From assembly GCF_002091715.1 (NCBI RefSeq), contig NZ_BDAG01000006.1, forward strand, positions 1 through 64,000: a stretch of 64,000 nucleotides of DNA, in the 5' to 3' direction. The notes under the pieces are model-generated. The model saw only the letters and a program-made list of their open reading frames with translations. It was not told where the DNA came from and made no database searches. The stretch is from Pseudomonas migulae NBRC 103157 (GTDB lineage: Bacteria > Pseudomonadota > Gammaproteobacteria > Pseudomonadales > Pseudomonadaceae). Positions 9,991 to 22,011 of this stretch are shown here, in pieces (the stretch's first letter is position 1; every line of letters starts with the position of its first letter). Position numbers and translations under genes: made by a program.

Positions 9991-10098
9991 CGGCCGCTTT
10001 CGCGAGCAAGCCCTCTCCCATATTAGATTTATGTTGTTCCCTTTAACGTGGGAAAACACAGATCCAATGTGGGAGCGGGCTTGCTCGCGAAGGGGTCA
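9991..10098. repeat. REP pair (family A)
   Basis: Two inverted copies of the family A motif (GTGGGAGCGGGCTTGCTCGCGA) at about 9999-10020 and 10068-10091, the first slightly degenerate. The pair sits between two convergent genes. Confidence 0.8.
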
Positions 10099-10116
10099 AC
10101 CCGATGCAACTGATGT

Positions 10117-10866
<750 letters not shown>

Positions 10867-11877
10867 TTATTCAATCAGTTGAGCGTCTTTGAGCGCGCCA
10901 ATGGCTGTCAGCCAGCGCGGATCCTGGCGGTATTCAGTGCTGGCGTACGACTGGCCGCGCATGCGCGCAATGCGCTCGGACGGCTTGACCTTCAGACGCT
11001 GGGCGGCACTCAAGGCGAGTTCCGCAGCGGCGCGGTCGTTGCACACCAGCCCCATGTCACACCCGGCAGACAACGCGGCTTCGATACGGCTGGCGGCATC
11101 ACCGACCACATGGGCGCCGGCCATCGACAGGTCGTCGCTGAAGATGACGCCATCGAACTGCAATTCGCCGCGCAGAATGTCCTGCAACCAGCGACGGGAG
11201 AAGCCGGCGGGCTGGGAGTCGACTTGCGGGTAAATGACGTGGGCCGGCATGACAGCGGCCAATTGCTTGCTCAAGCGGGCGAACGGCACCAGATCGTTGG
11301 CGCGGATCTCGTCGAGGCTGCGTTCGTCATTCGGGATCGCGACGTGGGAATCCGCCTCGGCCCAGCCGTGGCCGGGGAAATGCTTGCCGGTGGCAGCCAT
11401 TCCCGCGCTGTTCATCCCACGGATAAATGCACCCGCCAGCAGCGCCGCGCGTTCCGGATCACCCTCGAACGAACGGGTGCCGACCACCGCGCTGCGCTGG
11501 TAATCCAGGTCCAGTACCGGGGCAAAGCTCAGGTCGAGACCGACGGCCAACACTTCGGTGGCCATGATCCAGCCGCACTGTTCGGCAAGGTATTCGGCAT
11601 TCGGATTGTCAGCGATGGCACGCATGGCCGGCAGCCGTACAAAACCCTGACGCAAGCGCTGCACGCGACCGCCCTCCTGATCCACTGCCAGCAGCAGATC
11701 GGGGCGAATGGCGCGAATCGAGGCACTCAGTTCGCGCACCTGACGCGGGTGCTCGATGTTACGGGCAAAAATGATCAGGCCGCCCACTTCGGGCTGGCGC
11801 AACAATTGGCGATCCTCGGCCGTCAGCCAGGTACCGGCGACGTCCACCATCAACGAGCCTTGCAGGCCAGCAGTCAT
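10867..11877 (-). CDS. nagZ: Beta-N-acetylhexosaminidase (cell-wall recycling)
   Basis: Cytoplasmic GH3 enzyme that removes N-acetylglucosamine from anhydro-muropeptides during peptidoglycan recycling, and so feeds the AmpR/AmpC induction signal. The 336-residue protein contains the family signature KHFPGHG followed by the Asp/His loop, and FSDDLSM with the nucleophilic Asp. The ATG at 11877 is preceded by AAGGAA at good spacing; an in-frame codon at 11916 would add 13 residues without a ribosome site. It is first in a two-gene operon with the MTI phosphorylase. Confidence 0.96.
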   Translation of the reverse strand: MTAGLQGSLMVDVAGTWLTAEDRQLLRQPEVGGLIIFARNIEHPRQVRELSASIRAIRPDLLLAVDQEGGRVQRLRQGFVRLPAMRAIADNPNAEYLAEQCGWIMATEVLAVGLDLSFAPVLDLDYQRSAVVGTRSFEGDPERAALLAGAFIRGMNSAGMAATGKHFPGHGWAEADSHVAIPNDERSLDEIRANDLVPFARLSKQLAAVMPAHVIYPQVDSQPAGFSRRWLQDILRGELQFDGVIFSDDLSMAGAHVVGDAASRIEAALSAGCDMGLVCNDRAAAELALSAAQRLKVKPSERIARMRGQSYASTEYRQDPRWLTAIGALKDAQLIE

Positions 11878-12035
11878 AGAGATTCCTTGATAACGATAAA
11901 CCCGGCTCGCACGCATTCGCCGCCCTGGGCTGTGCCCGGCAGGTCGGCGATAAATATGGGGAGCGGGTTCAGAACGAGAGTCGGCATGGGCGGCTAGCTT
12001 AGCGGATGTCAGCTGCCGCGCCCACCCGTGTGCGG

Positions 12036-12743
12036 CTAAACCTTGGCGGCAACCTGTGTCGACTTGCTGCGCGGACGCAACTGCGCGGTGGCCATGGCCG
12101 TGTCGGTCACGCCGGTTTCGGCACGCATGCCAGCCGCCAGGAACGGCACCATCAGGCGCATTACTTGCTCGATGGAGGTGTTGACGCCGAAATCGGTTTC
12201 GGCAATCGCGCGCAAAGCCTTGATACCGGACATGCTGAACGCCGCAGCACCCAGCATGAAGTGCACACGCCAGAACAGCTCGATCGGCGGAATGCGCGGC
12301 GCGGCTTCGTTGACCAGCATCATGTAGCGGCGGAATACCTTGCCGTACATGTCTTCGAGATACCGACGCAGGTGACCCTGGCTCTGGCTGAATGCCAGCC
12401 CCAGTAATCGCATGAAGATGGAGAGATCGTTGCCGCTGCGTGGCTGCACCACGAGGGCCTGTTCGACGAGGATTTCCAGCAGCTCTTCAAGTGTCGGCTT
12501 GTTCTCGGGCTTGGCCTGGCGCCGCTCCAGCTCTTTATCGAGGCTCAGGCAGAACGGTCCGAGAAAACGCGAGAAGACGGCTTGAATCAGCGCCTTCTTC
12601 GAGCCGAAGTGATAGTTCACAGCCGCCAGGTTGACCCCGGCTTTGCTGGTAATCAAACGCAGTGAGGTTTCAGCAAAACCTTTTTCCGCGAACAACTGCT
12701 CTGCAGCATCGAGAATGCGTTCAACGGTTTCCGACTGGGCCAT
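12036..12743 (-). CDS. psrA: TetR-family regulator of fatty-acid metabolism
   Basis: A 235-residue TetR repressor whose DNA-binding helix-turn-helix is in residues ~28-50 (TSLRLITSKAGVNLAAVNYH). In Pseudomonas PsrA senses long-chain fatty acids, represses itself and the fadBA beta-oxidation operon, and activates rpoS. The ATG at 12743 gives the standard MAQSETVERIL start. Two overlapping PsrA-type operators lie 16-42 bases upstream of the start codon, supporting autorepression. It is divergent from lexA, as in P. aeruginosa. Confidence 0.96.
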   Translation of the reverse strand: MAQSETVERILDAAEQLFAEKGFAETSLRLITSKAGVNLAAVNYHFGSKKALIQAVFSRFLGPFCLSLDKELERRQAKPENKPTLEELLEILVEQALVVQPRSGNDLSIFMRLLGLAFSQSQGHLRRYLEDMYGKVFRRYMMLVNEAAPRIPPIELFWRVHFMLGAAAFSMSGIKALRAIAETDFGVNTSIEQVMRLMVPFLAAGMRAETGVTDTAMATAQLRPRSKSTQVAAKV

Positions 12744-12758
12744 GGCTACTCCGCCTGA

Positions 12759-12785
12759 CAAACACTTGTTTGAAACATACGTTTC
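12759..12785. promoter_or_regulatory. Two overlapping PsrA operators (autoregulation)
   Basis: CAAAC-ACTT-GTTTG (12759-12772) shares its last base with GAAAC-ATAC-GTTTC (12772-12785). Both are perfect matches to the published PsrA pattern (G/C)AAAC-N2-4-GTTT(G/C). They sit just upstream of the psrA start codon. Confidence 0.85.
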
Positions 12786-12910
12786 AACCTTGGCCTTGTC
12801 AAGCCTGCCGGTTCGTTTCGGGAATGGTCAGTCAGCTATTTAACCATACATCTGCGCGGTGTTAATCAGCACGCGGATTGACCGTCCGGCGGCCGGTAAA
12901 AAAAGGGGCA

Positions 12911-12938
12911 TTGCCAAGACGCTTTCACTGTATATAAT
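12911..12938 (+). promoter_or_regulatory. lexA promoter
   Basis: TTGCCA (12911-12916) and a perfect TATAAT (12933-12938) are separated by 16 bases. The -10 hexamer lies inside the first SOS box, so LexA binding would block it. Confidence 0.75.
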
Positions 12939-12962
12939 CCCAGTCACTGTATAAAAAGACAG
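12928..12962. promoter_or_regulatory. Two tandem SOS (LexA) boxes
   Basis: Both have the form CTG-N10-CAG: CTGTATATAATCCCAG (12928-12943) and CTGTATAAAAAGACAG (12947-12962). Their starts are 19 bases apart, and they end 11 bases before the lexA ATG. Confidence 0.93.
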
Positions 12963-12972
12963 AGCGATCAAT

Positions 12973-13581
12973 ATGCTAAAGCTGACGCCACGCCAAGCCG
13001 AGATTCTGGCCTTCATCAAACGCTGCCTGGAAGATAACGGCTACCCGCCGACCCGCGCGGAAATCGCTCAGGAACTGGGTTTCAAGTCGCCCAACGCGGC
13101 AGAAGAGCATCTCAAGGCGCTGGCCCGCAAAGGCGCGATCGAGATGACGCCAGGCGCCTCCCGGGGCATCCGCATCCCTGGCTTCGAAGCCAAGGCAGAC
13201 GAGTCCACCCTGCCAATCATTGGCCGGGTCGCTGCCGGTGCGCCAATCCTTGCCCAGCAGCACATCGAAGAGTCCTGCAACATCAATCCTGCGTTCTTCC
13301 ACCCTCGCGCCGACTATTTACTGCGCGTTCACGGCATGAGCATGAAGGATGTCGGGATTTTCGATGGCGACCTGCTGGCCGTCCATACCACCCGCGAAGC
13401 CCGCAACGGCCAGATCGTGGTGGCGCGTATTGGCGACGAAGTGACAGTCAAACGCTTCAAGCGTGACGGCAGCAAAGTCTGGCTGATTGCCGAAAACCCT
13501 GAATTCGCCCCTATCGAAGTGAACCTGAAAGATCAGGAACTGGTGATCGAAGGCTTGAGTGTCGGCGTCATTCGCCGCTAA
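12973..13581 (+). CDS. lexA: SOS repressor LexA
   Basis: Represses the DNA-damage regulon and self-cleaves when RecA filaments form. The 202-residue protein has the N-terminal winged helix, the Ala88-Gly89 cleavage site ([10 protein letters not shown]), nucleophile Ser123 (HGMSMKD) and general base Lys160 (TVKRF). The ATG at 12973 follows the second SOS box by 10 bases. sulA starts 10 bases after the stop, so both genes are one SOS-controlled operon. Confidence 0.98.
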   Translation: MLKLTPRQAEILAFIKRCLEDNGYPPTRAEIAQELGFKSPNAAEEHLKALARKGAIEMTPGASRGIRIPGFEAKADESTLPIIGRVAAGAPILAQQHIEESCNINPAFFHPRADYLLRVHGMSMKDVGIFDGDLLAVHTTREARNGQIVVARIGDEVTVKRFKRDGSKVWLIAENPEFAPIEVNLKDQELVIEGLSVGVIRR

Positions 13582-13591
13582 AGGAGGCTTT

Positions 13592-14065
13592 ATGCAGTTC
13601 CCACACACATCACAGCAAGCCCAACTGCCGTTGTTCGAAGCTTTCATGGTGCAGCCGATGGCACCGATTCTGAAAGACGTGGTCGAGTCGCCCTGGAGCG
13701 CCGAACCTGAAGTTTTCAGCGAACTGTCACTGCGTGGTGCGGCCGGGAATTGCCTGAGTCTTCTGGCACCGATCCTCAGGGAGTTGAGCGAGGATCAGGA
13801 TGCGCGCTGGCTGACACTGATCGCCCCGCCCGCCAGCCTGACACAAACCTGGCTGCGAGAAGCAGGCCTGAATCGTGAACGTATTCTGCTGCTGCAACCA
13901 CGCGGCACCCAGAGTGCACAACAGCTGACTTGCGAAGCCTTGCGCCTGGGCCGTAGCCACACTGTAGTCAGCTGGCTCAACCCATTGAACACCGCTTCAC
14001 GGCAACAGTTGATCAGCGCCGCCCGGACCGGGGATGCGCAAAGCCTGAATATTCGACTGGGCTGA
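13592..14065 (+). CDS. sulA: SOS-induced cell division inhibitor SulA
   Basis: Blocks FtsZ assembly after DNA damage. The 157-residue protein shows the SulA pattern, including TLIAPPASLTQTWLREAGL and a C-terminal VVSWLNPL segment. The ATG at 13592 has a strong AAGGAGG 6 bases upstream. It is the second gene of the lexA operon and so shares the two SOS boxes; no separate SOS box was seen in front of it. Confidence 0.93.
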   Translation: MQFPHTSQQAQLPLFEAFMVQPMAPILKDVVESPWSAEPEVFSELSLRGAAGNCLSLLAPILRELSEDQDARWLTLIAPPASLTQTWLREAGLNRERILLLQPRGTQSAQQLTCEALRLGRSHTVVSWLNPLNTASRQQLISAARTGDAQSLNIRLG

Positions 14066-14090
14066 ACGAGGAGCGCGCTGAGCAACGCGG

Positions 14091-14114
14091 GGCTTCTCCA
14101 GGGATAGAGAAGCC
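14091..14114. terminator. Hairpin after sulA, weak terminator candidate
   Basis: Perfect 8-bp arms (14091-14098, 14107-14114) around an 8-base loop, located between the convergent sulA and the next gene. There is no T-run after the stem in either direction, so termination is uncertain. Confidence 0.35.
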
Positions 14115-14152
14115 GATCAAAAGCGGTATCCGCTAAATGCGACGAACGGGGA

Positions 14153-14386
14153 TCAATGAAGGACCCGAGCACTCTCATCGGTATTGAAATCGCCCTCAAC
14201 CAGGCGACCGGCCATCTGAACACCCACGCTCAACATCGCCTTGGCGACTTCCACGTGCTGGCCTTGCAGGAACACCTTGGCATCCTCGGAGAAATCCAAA
14301 GTAACCAGAGAACCCTCGTCCTCAGCCCTGCGCAGCTCGATTCGGCCGTCTGGTAACTCGACAATTTCTAGAAAGGACGTTGGCAT
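14153..14386 (-). CDS. Conserved hypothetical small protein (77 aa)
   Basis: A short soluble protein starting MPTSFLEIVELPDGRIELRR and rich in acidic residues, with no membrane segment or known catalytic motif. Codon usage matches the neighbours. A gene of this size lies at the same place in P. aeruginosa (PA3009 position), which supports it being real. I chose ATG 14386; upstream in-frame residues (to 14536) read as Arg/Cys-rich non-coding sequence. Function unknown. Confidence 0.75.
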   Translation of the reverse strand: MPTSFLEIVELPDGRIELRRAEDEGSLVTLDFSEDAKVFLQGQHVEVAKAMLSVGVQMAGRLVEGDFNTDESARVLH

Positions 14387-14540
14387 AAAGGTCTGTTCTC
14401 CACGAAAGGCGGGGATTATATAGGCATCGGCCTGGCTTCGCTCGGGATCTTGACCAGATGCCACTACGAAGAGAAATTTCTGACAGCATGCTGATCCCGG
14501 AACGAACAGTCTCACGACCGTCCGTCGGACACTCAATACT

Positions 14541-15065
14541 TCAGCACTCGTTCAAGCCTTCGCGAAACCGAATCGCCAGACCTTTGAGGTTCTGACGCCA
14601 ACTCTCCAGTTCTTCCCGGCTCAACTCTTCGGGCGCGTCTTCTTCATCCAGGTTAACGGCCTGGATCAACGGCTGTGTTACGTCGCCCTTGGGTTTGTGC
14701 GGTGCGCGAGGCGGCTGAAACAGCGCCGCATGCGCTGACAATAGCTTGGCCAGCCAGGTTTCGGGGTTCTGTGCCAGCTCGACCATCTCGGCCATTTCAG
14801 GAATGGCGATGGCCTCAAGCACTTCCCGGGTCAGCAGCATTTCCGCGCGAGGTGCGTTGGCCTGCGGCAAGCGATAGAAACCAGCGATTTCGTGGCACAG
14901 CCCCAGCAACGCACCGTACAGGTGAAACAACGCTGATTCACGCCCGGCTTGAATCAGCGCGAGGGAATTCATCGCCCGCCCCTCTTCGGCCTTCGCGAGC
15001 GCCTCAAGCGACAGGCCGGCGAAATAAATCTTCTGGTTGGTACGGGTATAGAGTTCGTGGGCCAT
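14541..15065 (-). CDS. Conserved hypothetical protein between sulA and topA (174 aa)
   Basis: A mostly helical soluble protein starting MAHELYTRTNQKIYFAGLSL. The N-terminal part is Ala/Leu rich (NSLALIQAGRESALFHLYG), and the C-terminus is acidic (DEEDAPEELSREELESW). No catalytic motif is recognisable. It occupies the PA3010 position next to topA. ATG 15065 is preferred over an upstream codon at 15080. The topA terminator separates it from topA, so it is probably transcribed from its own promoter. Function unknown. Confidence 0.8.
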   Translation of the reverse strand: MAHELYTRTNQKIYFAGLSLEALAKAEEGRAMNSLALIQAGRESALFHLYGALLGLCHEIAGFYRLPQANAPRAEMLLTREVLEAIAIPEMAEMVELAQNPETWLAKLLSAHAALFQPPRAPHKPKGDVTQPLIQAVNLDEEDAPEELSREELESWRQNLKGLAIRFREGLNEC

Positions 15066-15142
15066 GACGGCAGCCTCCACAACGAAATAATTGCTTCACG
15101 CAGGTCAGACAGTGTCGTGGATCACCTGAGCTCACCGCAAGC

Positions 15143-15193
15143 CCAAAACAAAAAGGCCGCATGAAAACCCGAGGGTTGTCATGCGGCCTTTGA
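15143..15193 (-). terminator. Rho-independent terminator of topA
   Basis: Perfect 13-bp arms (15152-15164 and 15179-15191) followed on the minus strand by TTTTTGTTTT. It starts 14 bases after the topA stop. Confidence 0.9.
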
Positions 15194-15206
15194 GTGTCAG
15201 CGCCTT

Positions 15207-17834
15207 TTAAGCCTTGGCTGCCGGACGCTTGTCTTCAACTGTCCACTTGCCACCGTCGTAGTACGCCTTCCACCCGGTCGGCTTACCATCGACTTCGGTC
15301 TGAACGTACTGCTCTTTGGTTTTTCGGCTGTAACGGATCACCGCCGGGAGGCCGTCCGGGTCTTTCTTCGGCGCTTCACAGAGGAAATGATACTTCGGAT
15401 CGATCTCATCCTTGTGCGGCACGATTTCCATGACCAGCGGAGCGCGTGTCTCGCGGTTTTTCGGGAACTGGCTCGCCGCCAGGAACAGGCCGGAAGCACC
15501 ATCGCGCAGGATGTAGGTGTCGTTGACCTTTTCGCATTTCAGCTCAGGCATCTTCACCGGGTCCATCTTCGGTGGCGCCGCGTCACCGCTCTTCAGCAGT
15601 TTGCGGGTGTTCTTGCACGTCGCGTTGGTGCAACCGAAGAACTTGCCGAAACGGCCAGTCTTGAGTTGCATCTCGCTGCCACACTTGTCGCATTCCAGGC
15701 TCGGACCTTCATAGCCCTTGATGCGATAGGTGCCCTCTTCGATTTCGTAGCCATTGCAATCCGGGTTGTTGCCGCAGATGTGCAACTTGCGCTTCTCGTC
15801 GAGCAGGTAAGCGTCCATCGCGGTGTTGCAGATCGGGCAACGATGCTTGCCGCGCAGAACCAGCGACTCCGACTCACCCTCGTCGTCCGCCGCGATTTCA
15901 TCGCCCGGCACCAGGTTGACGGTGGCCTTGCAGCGCTCTTTTGGCGGCAGGCTGTAACCCGAGCAACCGAGGAATACGCCGGTCGATGCAGTACGAATCT
16001 GCATCGGGCGGCCGCACGTGGTGCATGGAATGTCCGTCATGACCGGCTGATTGGCACGCATGCCACTTTCCGGGCTTTCGGCTACTTCGAGCTTCTTCTT
16101 GAAGTCGCCGTAGAACTCGTCCAGCACGTTTTTCCAGTCGCGTTCGCCCTGAGCCACATCATCGAGGTTCTCTTCCATGCCGGCGGTGAAGCCATAGTCC
16201 ATGAGATTGGAGAAGCTCTCGGACAGACGCTCGGTGACGATGTCACCCATCTTTTCCGAATAGAAGCGACGGTTGTGCAGCGCCACGTAGCCGCGGTCCT
16301 GGATGGTCGAAATGATCGCAGCGTAGGTCGAAGGACGACCGATACCGCGTTTTTCCATTTCCTTGACCAGGCTCGCTTCCGAATAACGCGCCGGCGGCTT
16401 GGTGAAGTGCTGGGTCGGATCAAGCTTGATCAGCTTCATCGCGTCGCCCTGGGCCATGTCCGGCAGTACGTCGTCATCGCCTGGCTTGGTGATTTGCGGC
16501 ATGACGCGGGTGTAGCCGTCGAACTTCAGGATGCGGCCCTTGGCGCGCAGCTCGAAATCGCCGGCACCGACGGTGACCGTGGTCGACAGGTATTGGGCCG
16601 GCAGCATCTGGCAAGCGAGGAACTGGCGCCAGATCAGCTCGTAGAGCCGCTCTGCATCACGCTCCATGCCCGACAGCTTGCTTGGCTCGGTGTTGGCGTC
16701 GGACGGACGAATCGCTTCGTGAGCCTCTTGTGCGCCTTCCTTGCTGCTGTAGACGTTCGGGGTTTCCGGCAGGTACTTCTTGCCGAATTCGCCTTCAATA
16801 TAAGTACGCGCCATCGTCACGGCATCGGCCGAGAGGTTGGTGGAGTCGGTACGCATATAAGTGATGTAGCCGGCTTCGTACAAACGCTGGGCCATCATCA
16901 TGGTTTTCTTCACACCGAAGCCCAGGCGGTTGCTCGCAGCCTGTTGCAGGGTGGATGTGATGAACGGCGCCGACGGTTTGCTGCTGGTCGGCTTGTCTTC
17001 GCGCTTGACGATGCTGTAGCTGGAAGCCTTGAGCTTCTCCAGCGCAGCCATGGCCTGGGCTTCGTTCAGCGGCTTGAAGGCCTCGCCCTTCTCGCGAGCC
17101 ACGTCGAAGCGCACGGTGGCGCCCTTCGCGGTGCCGAGGTCAGCGTGGACTTCCCAGTACTCTTCCGGGTTGAACGCACGGATTTCGCGTTCACGCTCGA
17201 CCACCAGCTTCACGGCAACCGATTGCACACGACCGGCGGACAGACCACGGGCGATCTTGGCCCACAGCAGCGGCGAAACCATGTAACCCACCACGCGGTC
17301 GAGGAAACGACGCGCCTGTTGAGCGTTGACGCGATCGATGTCCAGCTCGCCCGGCTTGGAGAAGGCTTCCTGAATCGCCTTCTTGGTGATTTCGTTGAAC
17401 ACCACGCGCTTGTAGCGGCTGTCGTCACCACCGATGGCTTCGCGCAGGTGCCAGGCAATGGCTTCCCCCTCGCGATCCAAGTCGGTTGCGAGATAGATGG
17501 TGTCAGCATCCTTGGCGAGCCGGCGCAGCTCTTCGATGACCTTTTCCTTGCCCGGGAGGATCTCGTACTTGGCTTTCCAGCCATGATCGGGATCGACACC
17601 CATGCGCGAGACCAGCTGCTTGCGCGCTTTCTCTTTTGGCGTGAGCACCGGACCTTCACCCGCGGCGGCCTTGCCGCGCTTGGCGGCTGGCTCTTTGCTG
17701 GCGCTAGCCGAACCGCTGGTGGGCAGGTCTCGGATATGGCCGATACTCGACTTCACCACGTATTGGTTACCCAGATACTTGTTGATGGTCTTGGCCTTAG
17801 CCGGGGATTCCACAATGACCAGCGATTTGCCCAT
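15207..17834 (-). CDS. topA: DNA topoisomerase I (type IA)
   Basis: Relaxes negative supercoils. The 875-residue protein opens with the TOPRIM motif [18 protein letters not shown], has the metal-binding DLDREGEA at 118-125 and the catalytic Tyr326 in [10 protein letters not shown]. The C-terminal third holds zinc ribbons: [15 protein letters not shown] with CGNNPDC, and CDKCGSEM with CTNATC. A Ser/Ala/Lys-rich insert at about 40-60 in the TOPRIM domain is common in Pseudomonas. Length matches the family, and the start is an unambiguous ATG. Confidence 0.98.
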   Translation of the reverse strand: MGKSLVIVESPAKAKTINKYLGNQYVVKSSIGHIRDLPTSGSASASKEPAAKRGKAAAGEGPVLTPKEKARKQLVSRMGVDPDHGWKAKYEILPGKEKVIEELRRLAKDADTIYLATDLDREGEAIAWHLREAIGGDDSRYKRVVFNEITKKAIQEAFSKPGELDIDRVNAQQARRFLDRVVGYMVSPLLWAKIARGLSAGRVQSVAVKLVVEREREIRAFNPEEYWEVHADLGTAKGATVRFDVAREKGEAFKPLNEAQAMAALEKLKASSYSIVKREDKPTSSKPSAPFITSTLQQAASNRLGFGVKKTMMMAQRLYEAGYITYMRTDSTNLSADAVTMARTYIEGEFGKKYLPETPNVYSSKEGAQEAHEAIRPSDANTEPSKLSGMERDAERLYELIWRQFLACQMLPAQYLSTTVTVGAGDFELRAKGRILKFDGYTRVMPQITKPGDDDVLPDMAQGDAMKLIKLDPTQHFTKPPARYSEASLVKEMEKRGIGRPSTYAAIISTIQDRGYVALHNRRFYSEKMGDIVTERLSESFSNLMDYGFTAGMEENLDDVAQGERDWKNVLDEFYGDFKKKLEVAESPESGMRANQPVMTDIPCTTCGRPMQIRTASTGVFLGCSGYSLPPKERCKATVNLVPGDEIAADDEGESESLVLRGKHRCPICNTAMDAYLLDEKRKLHICGNNPDCNGYEIEEGTYRIKGYEGPSLECDKCGSEMQLKTGRFGKFFGCTNATCKNTRKLLKSGDAAPPKMDPVKMPELKCEKVNDTYILRDGASGLFLAASQFPKNRETRAPLVMEIVPHKDEIDPKYHFLCEAPKKDPDGLPAVIRYSRKTKEQYVQTEVDGKPTGWKAYYDGGKWTVEDKRPAAKA

Positions 17835-17948
17835 GGATCAGAAAATTCCTGAATTCTAGAAGTGAAAGGCGGTTGGCGCCTGACGCGGCACCGCTATATA
17901 TAGTGGCTACAAGGTGAGGTCAAGCGCAGGGTTTTGCGCGCACTCAGC

Positions 17949-18185
17949 TTATGGCTTCGAAAAAAGGCTCGGTTCGGCCTGCACCAAAGCAAAGCGTGGC
18001 ACCTGTTCGCCGTCAACCTCGACCGACTCCAGGAACATGCTCAAGGGACGCACCCAAAAGCCGTAATCGCCATACAGGGCTTGGTAGAAGACTACTTCTT
18101 CTTCGGTTTCCGAATGCCGCGCAATACTGAAAACGCGGTACTGCGGACCTTTGTAATGTTGGTAGAGCCCAGGTTGTATCGGCAT
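17949..18185 (-). CDS. DUF1653 domain protein (78 aa)
   Basis: A small soluble protein covering the whole DUF1653 domain: GLYQHYKGPQYRVF, RHSETEEEVVFYQALYGD and FWVRPLSMFLE. The family is widespread in bacteria and its function is unknown. I chose ATG 18185, which has GAGG at 8-base spacing; a TTG at 18203 would add six residues. It lies between topA and fadA, as in P. aeruginosa. Confidence 0.9.
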   Translation of the reverse strand: MPIQPGLYQHYKGPQYRVFSIARHSETEEEVVFYQALYGDYGFWVRPLSMFLESVEVDGEQVPRFALVQAEPSLFSKP

Positions 18186-18284
18186 GGTTTGGCCCTCACT
18201 CAAATCTTTTCAAAATAAAAACAAAAATAAATCCGGAAAAACAAAAACCGGGGCACTTGGCCCCGGCTTCCATCAACGAAACGC

Positions 18285-19475
<1,191 letters not shown>

Positions 19476-19489
19476 CTAGTTGGGGGCGC

Positions 19490-21637
19490 TTAACCGAAGA
19501 AGCTCTGGCCGTTTTTGGCCATTTCACGCAGCTTCGCGGTCGGGTGGTACAGCGCGCCCAAATCAGCGTACTGGTCAGCCAGGGCAACGAACTCTGCCAC
19601 ACCGATCGAATCGATGTAACGCAGCGCACCGCCACGGAATGGAGGGAAACCAATACCGTAGACCAGACCCATGTCGGCTTCGGCAGCGGTTTCGACGATG
19701 CCGTCTTCCAGGCAGCGCACGGTTTCCAGGCACAGCGGGATCATCATCCAGTTGATGATGTCTTCGTCAGTGACTTCACGCTGTTCGAAAACGATCGGCT
19801 TGAGCACTTCCAGCACCGACGGATCGGCGACTTTCTTCTGCTTGCCCTTCTTGTCGGTCTCGTAGGCGTAGAAGCCCTTGCCATTCTTCTGGCCCAGGCG
19901 CTTGGCTTCGTAGAGCACATCGACAGCCGAACGACGGTCGTCTTTCATGCGGTCCGGGAAGCCTTCAGCCATCACGTCACGACCGTGGTGGCCGGTGTCG
20001 ATGCCGACCACGTCCATCAGGTACGCCGGGCCCATCGGCCAGCCGAATTTCTCCATGACCTTGTCGATACGGACGAAGTCCACACCGGCGCTGACCAGCT
20101 TGGCGAAACCGCCGAAGTACGGGAACAGTACGCGGTTGACCAGGAAGCCCGGGCAGTCGTTGACGACGATCGGGTTCTTGCCCATTTTCTTGGCGTAGGC
20201 AACGGTGGTGGCAACGGCCAGCTCGCTGGACTTCTCGCCACGAATCACTTCCACCAGCGGCATCATGTGCACCGGGTTGAAGAAGTGCATGCCGACGAAA
20301 TTTTCCGGACGCTTGAGGGCCTTGGCCAGCAAGGTGATGGAAATGGTCGAGGTGTTGGACGCGAGGATGGTGTCCTCTTTGACCTTGTCTTCGACTTCGG
20401 CCAGAACAGCTTGCTTGACCTTCGGGTTCTCGACGACTGCTTCAACCACCAGATCCACGTGACCGAAGTCGCCGTAGGACAGGGTTGGACGAATGCCATT
20501 GAGCACTTCAGCCATTTTCGCCGCGGTCATGCGACCTTTGTCAACGCGACCGACCAGCAGCTTGGCGGCTTCAGCCAGGCCTTGCTCGATGCCGTGCTCG
20601 TTGATGTCCTTCATCAGGATCGGCGTACCTTTGGAGGCCGACTGATAGGCGATACCGCCACCCATGATGCCGGCGCCCAATACGGCAGCCTGCTTCACGT
20701 CCTTGGCGATTTCGTCGTAGGCCTTGGCCTTTTTCTTCAGTTCCTGATCGTTCAGGAACAGACCGATCAAGCTCTGCGCGGCAGAGGTCTTGGCCAGTTT
20801 GACGAAACCGGCGGCTTCGACTTCCAGCGCTTTGTCGCGACCGAAGTTCGCGGCTTTCTGGATGGTCTTGATCGCTTCAACCGGTGCCGGGTAGTTCGGC
20901 CCGGCCTGACCGGCCACGAAACCTTTGGCGGTTTCGAAAGCCATCATTTGTTCGATGGCGTTCAGTTTCAGCTTTTCCAGCTTCGGCTGACGCTTGGCCT
21001 TGTAATCAAACTCGCCGGAAATGGCGCGTTTGAGCAGTTCCAGAGCGGCTTCCTGCAGTTTCTCAGGAGCAACCACCGCATCGACGGCGCCCACTTTCAG
21101 CGCGTCTTCAGGACGGTTTTCCTTACCGGCGGCAATCCACTCGATCGCGTTGTCGGCACCGATGAGGCGCGGCAGGCGCACGGTACCGCCGAAGCCCGGG
21201 TAGATGCCCAGCTTGACTTCCGGCAGACCGATCTTGGCCTTGGTGGACATGACGCGGTAGTCCGCCGCCAGGCACATTTCCAGACCGCCACCCAGGGCGA
21301 TGCCGTTGATCGCGGCGACAGTCGGGACGTTGAGGTCTTCGAAATCGCTGAAAATCCTGTTGGCTTCGAGGTTGCCTGCAACAAGCTCTGCATCCGGCAG
21401 CTTGAAGTTCTCGACAAATTCGGTGATGTCGGCACCGACGATGAACACGTCCTTGCCGCTGCTGACGATCACACCCTTGATCGAAGCATCTGCCTTGATG
21501 GTGTCTACGGCCTGACGCAGTTCGTTCAGGGTTAGACGGTTGAACTTGTTGACGGACTCACCCTTGAGGTCGAATTTCAATTCGACGATGCCACTTTCAA
21601 GAGCCTTAACCGTGATGGCTTTACCTTCGTAAATCAT
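19490..21637 (-). CDS. fadB: Fatty-acid oxidation complex alpha subunit (enoyl-CoA hydratase / 3-hydroxyacyl-CoA dehydrogenase)
   Basis: A 715-residue bifunctional enzyme. The crotonase half contains [10 protein letters not shown] and the oxyanion-hole region [13 protein letters not shown]; the dehydrogenase half starts with the NAD motif [16 protein letters not shown] and contains [14 protein letters not shown] 21637 gives the canonical [10 protein letters not shown] start, with GGAGAT upstream; a 35-residue in-frame extension to 21742 is rejected. It is the first gene of fadBA. In Pseudomonas the operon is repressed by PsrA, whose gene lies 9 kb away. Confidence 0.97.
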   Translation of the reverse strand: MIYEGKAITVKALESGIVELKFDLKGESVNKFNRLTLNELRQAVDTIKADASIKGVIVSSGKDVFIVGADITEFVENFKLPDAELVAGNLEANRIFSDFEDLNVPTVAAINGIALGGGLEMCLAADYRVMSTKAKIGLPEVKLGIYPGFGGTVRLPRLIGADNAIEWIAAGKENRPEDALKVGAVDAVVAPEKLQEAALELLKRAISGEFDYKAKRQPKLEKLKLNAIEQMMAFETAKGFVAGQAGPNYPAPVEAIKTIQKAANFGRDKALEVEAAGFVKLAKTSAAQSLIGLFLNDQELKKKAKAYDEIAKDVKQAAVLGAGIMGGGIAYQSASKGTPILMKDINEHGIEQGLAEAAKLLVGRVDKGRMTAAKMAEVLNGIRPTLSYGDFGHVDLVVEAVVENPKVKQAVLAEVEDKVKEDTILASNTSTISITLLAKALKRPENFVGMHFFNPVHMMPLVEVIRGEKSSELAVATTVAYAKKMGKNPIVVNDCPGFLVNRVLFPYFGGFAKLVSAGVDFVRIDKVMEKFGWPMGPAYLMDVVGIDTGHHGRDVMAEGFPDRMKDDRRSAVDVLYEAKRLGQKNGKGFYAYETDKKGKQKKVADPSVLEVLKPIVFEQREVTDEDIINWMMIPLCLETVRCLEDGIVETAAEADMGLVYGIGFPPFRGGALRYIDSIGVAEFVALADQYADLGALYHPTAKLREMAKNGQSFFG

Positions 21638-22011
21638 CAACTGATCTCCACGATATGGAAGCTGAACAGTACACGTCGGACGCAGGCGAATGGCTCGGCA
21701 GGGACGTTTATCGTCGATGCTACGCCAATCCACCCGGCACACCCGCCAACGCGATAGTCGGGATTCTGTAGGAGCGATCTGAAATACAAACGCTCAATTC
21801 ATACGCCCGTTTGATTTGGGTACGCCACCTTCACGGAATTTCCGGCAATTGTCAATCGCCCAAAATAGGGGTTGAAACGCGACTTTCCGGTCATTTCCGT
21901 ACCACGAGTCCCTGCAACACACAGATGCATGTGAGGTCATTCATAGAATCAATAGTTAGAAAAGTCGCCCTAATTCGCGGCAGCCTTTGTTTAACGGGCT
22001 ACGCTGGGCGG
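21638..22011. other. Long non-coding leader/intergenic region upstream of fadB
   Basis: No credible gene was seen here. The sequence is less GC-rich than its surroundings. A near-match to a PsrA operator, GAAAC-GCGA-CTTTC (9 of 10 conserved positions), is at 21874-21887. CAAAC and GTTTG half-sites are found at 21787-21791 and 21809-21813 with 17 bases between them. Promoters for fadB must lie here but I could not choose one. Confidence 0.45.

Noticed and set aside
15387-17852. 821-residue open frame antisense to topA
   Set aside because: It mirrors topA over its full length and has the same shadow-type composition; topA carries all the expected motifs.
19544-21535. 663-residue open frame antisense to fadB, and similar frames opposite uup, slt, acnA, pdxB and aer
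   Set aside because: All are shadows of well-supported genes. None has a ribosome site or family motif.
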